A stretch of DNA of 33,391 bases. Source: JBCCSZ01 sp039199225. Its GTDB lineage: Bacteria > Bacteroidota > Bacteroidia > Chitinophagales > Saprospiraceae. The stretch spans positions 1 through 33,391 of the forward strand of contig JBCCSZ010000045.1 of NCBI GenBank assembly GCA_039199225.1, in the 5' to 3' direction. Within the stretch, counting starts at the first letter, position 1; every line of letters begins with the position of its first letter. The position numbers and the translations under genes are program-made. Below the pieces are notes generated by a model that was not told where the DNA came from, did no database searches, and saw only the letters and a program-made list of their open reading frames with translations. Positions 25,549 to 31,665 of the stretch are shown in pieces.

Positions 25549-26448
25549 TCAACAGGCTGGATGGCTGCAATCGCCCGTTCCTTCGAACTCGATGGTGAGG
25601 TGTTCGATCTGTAGTTCATCGTGTAGGATTTTGCGGATTTGTTTCTTTAAAGGTTCCAAAGCCGATACGGGCGTCTGGTCGGCTACCTTGGCGTGTAGGC
25701 TGGCCATGTGGTGTTCCCCATCAAGACTCCATATGTGTACATGGTGGACATCCAACAGGCCCTCGACTTTGTCTTTTAAGCAATGCTCGACTTTTTCGAT
25801 GCTCAACCCTTCCGGCACCCGCTGTAAAATGATCCTGAAAGCCTTGATGAGTCGTTTCACGACATTGAATAGAATGTACAAGGTGATGGCGATGCTCAAT
25901 ACAGGATCGAGCCAGGGCAATCCAAAAAAGTACATGATAATGGCGCCGATCAAAACGACCACCCAGCCGAGTACATCTTCCAAAAGGTGCCAGTAGGCGG
26001 CTTCTTCGTTTAGGCTGGTGCCGCCTTTCAGTCGCAGAACCGCTGCACCATTGACCAATATGCCCAATACTGCCAGTGCCATCATGCCGGGCGTGTGGGC
26101 TTCTTCGGGATAAATAACCCTGGGAATGGCTTTGTAGAGGATGATGATAGAACCTATGATCAATATGAAACAGGTGAGGATGGCGCCCAGCAGGGAAAAA
26201 CGCTTGTAGCCGAAGGTGTAGACCGGACTACGTCCCTTGTTGGATACTTTTTGCAAGTACCAGGCCAGGCCCAGGGACAGGCTATCTCCCAAATCGTGGA
26301 TGGCATCGGAAATGATGGATACACTATTGGTAAACAAGCCACCAAATATCTCAATAATCGTAAAAGCTAAGTTGAGCAAGAATGCCAAACCCAGATTCTT
26401 AGCGTTGTCCGAATGGTGATGATGGTGGTGGTCGTGGTGATGTCCCAT
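25549..26448 (-). CDS. Cation diffusion facilitator (CzcD/ZitB-type metal efflux)
   Basis: CDF proteins export Zn2+ and related divalent metals from the cytoplasm in exchange for protons. The 299-residue length is standard. Six membrane segments can be traced between ~20 and ~200. The metal site pairs are intact: H51-x3-D55 in helix 2 (SDAIHDLGD) and H154-x3-D158 in helix 5 (WHLLED). A histidine-rich N-terminus (MGHHHDHHHHHHSD) and a C-terminal cytosolic domain (~210-290; VHHVHIWSLDGEHHMASLH) are typical. The start is the ATG at 26448. The P450 gene ends 35 bases upstream on the same strand, so the two are probably co-transcribed. I see no metal-responsive regulator gene nearby. Confidence 0.95.
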   Translation of the reverse strand: MGHHHDHHHHHHSDNAKNLGLAFLLNLAFTIIEIFGGLFTNSVSIISDAIHDLGDSLSLGLAWYLQKVSNKGRSPVYTFGYKRFSLLGAILTCFILIIGSIIILYKAIPRVIYPEEAHTPGMMALAVLGILVNGAAVLRLKGGTSLNEEAAYWHLLEDVLGWVVVLIGAIIMYFFGLPWLDPVLSIAITLYILFNVVKRLIKAFRIILQRVPEGLSIEKVEHCLKDKVEGLLDVHHVHIWSLDGEHHMASLHAKVADQTPVSALEPLKKQIRKILHDELQIEHLTIEFEGTGDCSHPAC

Positions 26449-26483
26449 TGACTACAAATATGCCGCAAAATAAAGTTAAAAAC

Positions 26484-27860
26484 CTAAATAATAGCAGCGG
26501 CTTTTTGCAATGTCATTTTGATTCCATTTTTTGGTCTGAGCGTAACCAGCGGCATTGGAACCAAGTCTTGATTGGGTACCAGTTGGAAGTCGAATTGCTT
26601 GAGCAAGGCGATCAAAATCAGCTGCATTTCCATCATGGCAAAGTTGTTCCCGATGCAGAGGCGCGGTCCGCCGCCAAAGGGTAGGTAGCTGTATGGTATT
26701 TGAGCTTTTTTGTTTTCAGGACTGAAACGCGCTGGGTTGAAGGCATCCGGATTGTCCCAAAGCGCTGGGTGTCGGTGGATGCCGTAAATGAAGGCAATCA
26801 CTGTTTCGCCTTTTGAAATGTGGTATTTATCCGCTTGGTCTTCGGCAAGAGCCTTTCGGTCGGTGATCCAAGCGGGTGGGTATAGGCGCATGGCTTCTTC
26901 GATGACCTGGCGGAGGTAGGTCAGTTGGGACAATTGCTCGAAGGTCGGTATGCCTTCTACTGCCACTTGGCGAAGTTCCTGTCGAATTTTTTGGACTGCC
27001 CAGGGATGCTGTGCCAACAAGCAAAAGGTCCATGCCAGAGCATTGGCGGAGGTTTCATGGCCAGCGACGAATAAAATGAGGGCCTCGTCGAGCAGTTGCT
27101 CTTCGCTCATTGGCTCGCCGGTATCCTCGTAGCGCGCCGCCAGCAGCATATCCAGCAAATCATCCTGCGCGCTGCTGGATGCCTTGCGTTGTTGGATCAG
27201 CCGTAGGATCAAATGCTTAGAGTCGTCTGCAAGCTTTTTGTGGTTGCGCAACATACCCGAAAGGCGAAACCACCACTCCAAATAAGGTTGTCGGACTTGT
27301 CGGATGAGCAATTCCTGCACCTTTGTAATGTTTTCGCTGAGCCGGTTGAGGTCTTCTTCATCGACATGGGTACTGAACAAGCTTCGCGAGATGATGCTGA
27401 AGGCCAATTCGAGCATGTGGTGGTATATGTCTATGGTCTGGCCTTTTTGAAGGGCTGCCTCAAATTGAGGCAGGTAGGCATCGATTGCTTGCTGCATCAA
27501 AACCACCAGCTTGGACAAACGGCTGCGATGAAATCCGGGTTGGATCAGGCGTCGCTGCTTGAGCCAGTAATCGCCATTGACCGTCAACAGCCCCTGACCA
27601 ACGAAATAGGCGAGCTTTTCGGTTTGTATCGGCGTTTTGATGTAGTTCCGATGCTTTTTTTGGAGAATATGCTGAACCACAGCCGGCTCCATCGTTACAA
27701 TGCTTTTCTTTGAACTACCTCCTACATGCAGTCCATAGGTAGGACCATAGTTCTCACCAAAATCCGTTAAAATAGGGATGGGATTCTTGACAAAGAGTGG
27801 GATGTTTTGGAGCATTTTCCGTCGAGGAACAACAGGTAGATCGGCGGCTTGATTTGGCAT
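26484..27860 (-). CDS. Cytochrome P450 monooxygenase
   Basis: P450s insert one oxygen atom into organic substrates using electrons from separate redox partners. This 458-residue protein keeps the haem-propionate contact W99-x3-R103, the I-helix oxygen-activation motif AGHETSANAL (265-274), the K-helix E322-x2-R325 (EEAMRLYPP) and the haem-binding loop PFGGGPRLCIG with the thiolate C402. It has no membrane anchor, so it is a soluble bacterial type, with general resemblance to CYP102/CYP110/CYP4-like fatty-acid or terpene hydroxylases. The exact substrate cannot be told. No ferredoxin or reductase gene is in the window. It is followed by a CDF exporter gene after 35 bases. Upstream, a strong terminator ends only 15 bases before its start codon. 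Confidence 0.95.
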   Translation of the reverse strand: MPNQAADLPVVPRRKMLQNIPLFVKNPIPILTDFGENYGPTYGLHVGGSSKKSIVTMEPAVVQHILQKKHRNYIKTPIQTEKLAYFVGQGLLTVNGDYWLKQRRLIQPGFHRSRLSKLVVLMQQAIDAYLPQFEAALQKGQTIDIYHHMLELAFSIISRSLFSTHVDEEDLNRLSENITKVQELLIRQVRQPYLEWWFRLSGMLRNHKKLADDSKHLILRLIQQRKASSSAQDDLLDMLLAARYEDTGEPMSEEQLLDEALILFVAGHETSANALAWTFCLLAQHPWAVQKIRQELRQVAVEGIPTFEQLSQLTYLRQVIEEAMRLYPPAWITDRKALAEDQADKYHISKGETVIAFIYGIHRHPALWDNPDAFNPARFSPENKKAQIPYSYLPFGGGPRLCIGNNFAMMEMQLILIALLKQFDFQLVPNQDLVPMPLVTLRPKNGIKMTLQKAAAII

Positions 27861-27875
27861 AATGGTGCAAATTAA

Positions 27876-27913
27876 AAAAAGCCGCTATCCTGCTAACAGA
27901 ACAGCGGCTTTTT
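27876..27913. terminator. Bidirectional intrinsic terminator between DUF2752 and P450 genes
   Basis: AAAAAGCCGCT (27876-27886) and AGCGGCTTTTT (27903-27913) form a perfect 11-bp stem with a 16-base loop. T-runs flank it in both senses; in the minus direction it continues into seven T residues. It lies just after the DUF2752 stop (27915). Confidence 0.9.
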
Positions 27914-27914
27914 G

Positions 27915-28235
27915 TTATTCAGCTTGCCGAAGGCGCTTCCAATCCTTTAAGAACCATCGCAGCCAAATGTAGGCCAGCAATGGAAAAACGACGAAACTGA
28001 GGGCATTGAAGTAATAAGCATCCACGAATTCGAAGTGAATCAGATGCATAATCCCCCTAGTCAGTCCGCAACCATAGCACTCTGTGTCGGCCAATAGGAT
28101 GGACAGACACATGGGCTCTCCATTATCGAAATAATCCGATGGAAGGAGCAAAAGTACCAATGGCACGAGGATGTAAACCGCCAGGCGTAGCCAAAGTAAT
28201 GGCTTGTTAAAGCGTTGGGTCGTAGTCACTGCCAT
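27915..28235 (-). CDS. DUF2752 family membrane protein
   Basis: This 106-residue protein belongs to DUF2752, small membrane proteins with a conserved cysteine motif. Two membrane segments are visible (~15-33 and ~76-94). Between them is the signature with C53-x2-C56 followed by GLTRGIMHL. C43 is an additional cysteine. The function of the family is unknown; the motif suggests a metal or redox site at the membrane face. Its ATG (28235) lies inside the upstream TM2 gene, a 29-base overlap, and no better downstream start exists before the cysteine motif. That points to translational coupling with the TM2 gene. TM2 and DUF2752 genes are often neighbours in Bacteroidota. Confidence 0.85.
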   Translation of the reverse strand: MAVTTTQRFNKPLLWLRLAVYILVPLVLLLLPSDYFDNGEPMCLSILLADTECYGCGLTRGIMHLIHFEFVDAYYFNALSFVVFPLLAYIWLRWFLKDWKRLRQAE

Positions 28236-28701
28236 CTGCAGGTAGTAAGTTACCAGTGATGATGTTGATCAAGTCGATTAAGGCCCAGATACCGCAGCCA
28301 CCCAATGTCAGCAATTGTATGATTCCAATGGTGGTGTATCCCAAATAGAAACGGTGGATACCAAGACCACCAACCAAGATGACGAGAAGCAAGGCGACCA
28401 ACTGACTTTTGGGTTTGCCTTCGGCATTGGCAGCCTTCAAAGACTTTTTAATTTTCTTTTGTGCGATTTTTAGGGCGATAACCTGCTTCAGCTTCAGCTT
28501 TTTCCCTGTTTTCTTCCTGATCTGCTTTGGCGTCAGGTTGAGGAAATCATCCATTGAGATACCGGACAACTCCTCCAGGTTCATTTGTCCCATTTCTGGA
28601 ACAGCAGGCTTCGTTTCGACTGTCTTGACTACAGCATAGGTGGTCGTTGCTGCAAATAGCAATACAAAAGAGAGAGTTAAAAGCAATAAAAATTTTTTCA
28701 T
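28207..28701 (-). CDS. TM2-domain membrane protein
   Basis: This 164-residue protein starts with a signal-like helix (~3-22). A basic, lysine-rich linker follows (~60-98; TPKQIRKKTGKKLKLKQ). The TM2 domain (~99-150) consists of two short helices joined by GGLGIHRFYLG and ends with GIWALIDLINIITG. TM2 proteins are found across bacteria and animals; in bacteria their role is not settled. The start is ATG 28701. It overlaps the DUF2752 gene by 29 bases, and the two share the terminator at 27876-27913, so they form a two-gene operon. Confidence 0.88.
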   Translation of the reverse strand: MKKFLLLLTLSFVLLFAATTTYAVVKTVETKPAVPEMGQMNLEELSGISMDDFLNLTPKQIRKKTGKKLKLKQVIALKIAQKKIKKSLKAANAEGKPKSQLVALLLVILVGGLGIHRFYLGYTTIGIIQLLTLGGCGIWALIDLINIITGNLLPADGSDYDPTL

Positions 28702-29178
28702 TTGCCTTAGGATTTTACTATGTGCCTACTCTGTTAGCTTTTCGGCTTCCGCTCCCTACTCTATTACGGATTTTCAGGTCGCTCCGGCTGTTACCCAAGG
28801 TTGAGGCTAAAATTAGAGCTTCGATGTTGTAATTACAAAAATCTTGCTGTCTTTTGCCCATCTAAGTTATTCACAATAAATGACATGTGATAGACAATCG
28901 GGCTGTAAAAGCCATTGTACGTAAAATGCCATCTGGGAATAATCCATTGTACATTGCAACAGCCTAAGTCTTCATTCTGTTCAAGGATTGATTTTCAGAT
29001 GTTGAAGTCCAATGCCTGCCCTAACTTAAAACATATTCTTATCTTTAGCGCAGCAGCTGAACGACGAAACTCCCACGGGCTCTTTGGAGTATAAACCAAT
29101 CAAAGTTGTGGTGTATCATTCGCAGCTTAGGTCGGTCGGCAACCCGGTCGTCTTCCAGGCCATTTAAATCTATCGGAT
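28702..29178. other. Divergent intergenic region between TM2 and WG-repeat genes
   Basis: This 477-base region has no credible gene. It contains a bulged hairpin (28894-28918), a direct repeat CCATTGTAC (28912-28920 and 28944-28952; starts 32 bases apart) and a TATCTTTA box at 29040-29047, one mismatch from the Bacteroidota -7 consensus, about 130 bases before the WG gene. Confidence 0.5.
28894..28952. repeat. Hairpin plus repeated CCATTGTAC
   Basis: ACAAT-cg-GGCT (28894-28904) pairs with AGCC-ATTGT (28910-28918) around a 5-base loop. Its right arm is part of CCATTGTAC, which recurs at 28944-28952. It could be a regulator-binding site; nothing identifies the regulator. Confidence 0.35.
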
Positions 29179-30249
29179 ATGAATATGGATTTTCAAACTA
29201 TTGGACATCATAAAATTGGCGAGCAGTTGAGTACCCATCCTCCATTGTTCAAGATCAGAGAAGAACACAAATATGGCTTCATCAACATCGATGGAAAGGT
29301 GGTGATAGAGGCCCAATATCTAGATGCCGAAGATTTTTACAATGGTTTTTCACGGGTGCAATTCAATAATAAGATGATTCCGCTGGACTCGCTCGGCAGA
29401 TTGTTGATGAAACGCCTCTACAACTTTGTCGGTTACTTTGAGGAAGATTTGGCTAGAGTACAACTTGTTAATTTGTGGGGATACATCGATCCTCGCGGGA
29501 GTGAAGTCATCGAAGTGCAGTTTGATGAGGCTTTCGACTTCAGTGATGGTCTGGCCTGCGTCCGCAAGGGAGATCGCTTTGGTTTTATTGACAAAGCAGC
29601 CCAATGGGTCATCGAGCCTCAATTTGATAAGGCGAGTGCCTTTTCAGCAGCTTTGGCACCTGCGCTATCGGATGGGTTTTGGGGATACATCGATCGGGAG
29701 GGGCATTTTGCCATCGCAGCGCGTTTTGAGCTTTGCCTTCCCTTCAAGGGTCAATTGGCTGCCTTTGTCGACGATGGTTTCTGGGGACTCATCGATTCGA
29801 AAGGGCAGATTTTGGTCGAACCACAATTCGATTTGCCAGAAGATGGTGCCATCGGAGAGTTTTCCGACGGACTGGCGGCCGTTGCCATCAATGGCCGCTA
29901 TGGGTACATCAATCAAAAGGGCGAGATGCTCATCGAGCCACAGTATACGTCTGCCGGCGACTTTTCCGAGGGCTTGGCGCCGGTTGAGCGGAAGGGGCGC
30001 TATGGCTACGTCAATAAATCCGGCGAAACCATCATTGAAGCTCGTTTCGAAGAGGCTGGGGTCTTTTCCAACGGCCTGGCATTGGTTCGGCAAAATGGTC
30101 GCTGGGGATTTGTCGATACGGCTGGCCAGATGCGCATTGCTCCTACTTTTGACGATGCCGCTTCTTTTAACAATGGCTTGGCGTGGGTTTCCATCGACGA
30201 TCGTTGGGCCTATTGCAATACGGAAGGCATCATCGTCTGGCAAGAATAA
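29179..30249 (+). CDS. WG-repeat protein
   Basis: This is a 356-residue protein built of WG (KWG) repeats. Aromatic-Gly anchors occur at residues 31 (KYGFI), 99 (LWGYI), 133 (RFGFI), 167 (FWGYI), 201 (FWGLI), 240 (RYGYI), 274 (RYGYV), 308 (RWGFV) and 342 (RWAYC). One worn unit around 65 fills the gap between the first two. The spacing is a strict 34 residues except for a 5-residue insertion before 240. Between anchors the pattern is G-x-x-I-I/V-E-P-Q-F/Y-D and F-S-D/N-G-L-A. There is no signal peptide, so it is probably cytoplasmic. WG repeats are thought to serve as protein-binding scaffolds; the partner is unknown. The start is ATG 29179, with a second ATG two codons later. It stands alone, ~420 bases before the aspartic protease gene. 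Confidence 0.9.
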   Translation: MNMDFQTIGHHKIGEQLSTHPPLFKIREEHKYGFINIDGKVVIEAQYLDAEDFYNGFSRVQFNNKMIPLDSLGRLLMKRLYNFVGYFEEDLARVQLVNLWGYIDPRGSEVIEVQFDEAFDFSDGLACVRKGDRFGFIDKAAQWVIEPQFDKASAFSAALAPALSDGFWGYIDREGHFAIAARFELCLPFKGQLAAFVDDGFWGLIDSKGQILVEPQFDLPEDGAIGEFSDGLAAVAINGRYGYINQKGEMLIEPQYTSAGDFSEGLAPVERKGRYGYVNKSGETIIEARFEEAGVFSNGLALVRQNGRWGFVDTAGQMRIAPTFDDAASFNNGLAWVSIDDRWAYCNTEGIIVWQE

Positions 30250-30368
30250 AAAGCCACTCACACTCCTGTAGTTCCAGATATTTCATGTTCAAAGTCCCTC
30301 TTTGCATCCTCTGCTAAGGGCGCCATTTGATTGGATAGCATGTGGAATTAGTTTGTCAGTAATGTTAA

Positions 30369-30449
30369 CTAAATGTAAATTTTAAGTAAATTGAAGGTAA
30401 AATAGCCTTGACTTTTAGGTTCAAATGCTTTACCTTTAGTTTACATTAG
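30369..30449. repeat. Nested inverted repeats, possible operator
   Basis: The outer arms are CTAAATGTAAA (30369-30379) and TTTACATTAG (30440-30449), which match apart from one extra A. The inner arms are AAGGTAAA (30394-30401) and TTTACCTT (30429-30436), which match perfectly. The candidate promoter of the aspartic protease lies inside this structure. Confidence 0.45.
30407..30438 (+). promoter_or_regulatory. Candidate promoter of the aspartic protease gene
   Basis: CTTG at 30407-30410 and TACCTTTA at 30431-30438 are separated by 20 bases. Each differs from the Bacteroidota -33 (TTTG) and -7 (TAnnTTTG) consensus by one base. It would give a long leader of about 225 bases before the ATG at 30669. 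Confidence 0.35.
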
Positions 30450-30668
30450 ATTGCGTTCGTACTTAAACTTCCCATCTAGCGTGCGAAAATGTACGGTTTC
30501 GATTCAAGTTGGAATCTCTATCTAAACCAGCAGTATGAGCGATTGACGCAAAGTTCTTAGCTCAAATACATGTTGCGGAACCAAGGCTTTCTCTCGACCT
30601 GTCTTCGATAGGCGAGTGTACCTCTTAAGTGCTTTCATTTATTAATTCTGTTAACGAGGCGATTGATT

Positions 30669-31562
30669 ATGAGATCAAATTTCACAACCTTACTAGTAGC
30701 CATCTCACTTTGTATATCCGTGTCTTTTACAGATGCCGATTACCATAGTATCTCAACCAATTACACCAGCGGAATGGATCTGATTGGAGGTTTTGTGTTG
30801 GTGCAAGCAAAGATCAATGGGGTGGATGGCAATTACATCATCGATACAGGCGCCCCTGGTCTGGTGCTGAACAGTCGTTACTTCAAAGGGGCTAAGTCCA
30901 GCGACCTACAGGCACGTGGACTTTCCAAAGAGCTAAAGGTCGAACTTTGTCAAGTGAGGCGTTTTGAGTGGCTCCATCTCAAAAAGCGGCATGTTCAGGC
31001 ATTGGTCATCGATTTGCAGAACCTGGAAGAGCGGACAGACCGAATGATCAGTGGCTTGATTGGCTATGATTTATTGAAGCAATGTGAGCTGTTTATCGAT
31101 TATGAAAACCAGATCATTCAGCTTTTTCCCAGTCGAAAGTCTCCATTGAATCGCTTGTACGAGAATCGCTTTGAAACTCGCTTGGACCTGTCCGACCACC
31201 TGCCAGTGGTCAAAGTTAAGGTCAACGGCCGCAGATTTCACCTGGGCATTGACTCTGGTGCAGAATCAAATATCTTCCGGCTCCAACGCAGCCGAAAATT
31301 CAAAGGTCAGGACGTAGAAGCCATCGGCGAGCATGAAGTACGCGGGCTGGACTCCGAAGTTCAACGAGTACCCGTTGTGCGTTTTTCTTCTGCTTCCATT
31401 CAAAAGGAATCTTTCGACGATTTGGATTTCCTATTGGTAGACATCGATCCGTTTAGCAGCAATGAAAGTCGGCCGGTCGATGGGCTATTGGGCTATCCTT
31501 TTCTAAAGTCCGGGAAGGTATCCATCGACTATCCAAGGGCGCGTTTGCGATTTTGGAAATAA
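30669..31562 (+). CDS. Exported two-domain retropepsin-like aspartic protease
   Basis: This 297-residue protein has a signal-like N-terminus (~1-21) and two copies of an aspartic-protease half. The first has D59-T-G-A with the partner GLIGYDLL (129-136). The second has D195-S-G-A with GLLGYPFL (272-279). In retropepsins one D-T/S-G loop and one hydrophobic-hydrophobic-Gly segment come from each half of a dimer. Here both halves are on one chain, as in pepsin, so an active monomer can be formed. Many Bacteroidota exported proteases of this kind have unknown substrates. The true start is the ATG at 30669; an in-frame TTG six bases upstream is less likely. It is followed by metG after 103 bases. 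Confidence 0.88.
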   Translation: MRSNFTTLLVAISLCISVSFTDADYHSISTNYTSGMDLIGGFVLVQAKINGVDGNYIIDTGAPGLVLNSRYFKGAKSSDLQARGLSKELKVELCQVRRFEWLHLKKRHVQALVIDLQNLEERTDRMISGLIGYDLLKQCELFIDYENQIIQLFPSRKSPLNRLYENRFETRLDLSDHLPVVKVKVNGRRFHLGIDSGAESNIFRLQRSRKFKGQDVEAIGEHEVRGLDSEVQRVPVVRFSSASIQKESFDDLDFLLVDIDPFSSNESRPVDGLLGYPFLKSGKVSIDYPRARLRFWK

Positions 31563-31665
31563 GCTTTCAGCCTGCTGTAAACCGGTATTTACGCGAATAT
31601 TTGGCCTGCAAACAAAAGGAAACTTTATTTGCCGACATAGCGTTGACAATCTGTATATTCGCGCC

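Larger units (their letters stand above)
30250..30668. other. Intergenic region with nested palindrome and promoter upstream of the aspartic protease
   Basis: 419 bases without a credible gene. The centre (30369-30449) holds nested inverted repeats and a promoter-like pair, listed separately. The remainder shows no hairpin or repeat that I can support. Confidence 0.55.

Noticed and set aside
29426..30271. 281-codon plus-strand and 198-codon minus-strand frames inside the WG gene
   Set aside because: They are by-products of periodic repeat codons; the WG frame shows the clear 34-residue pattern.
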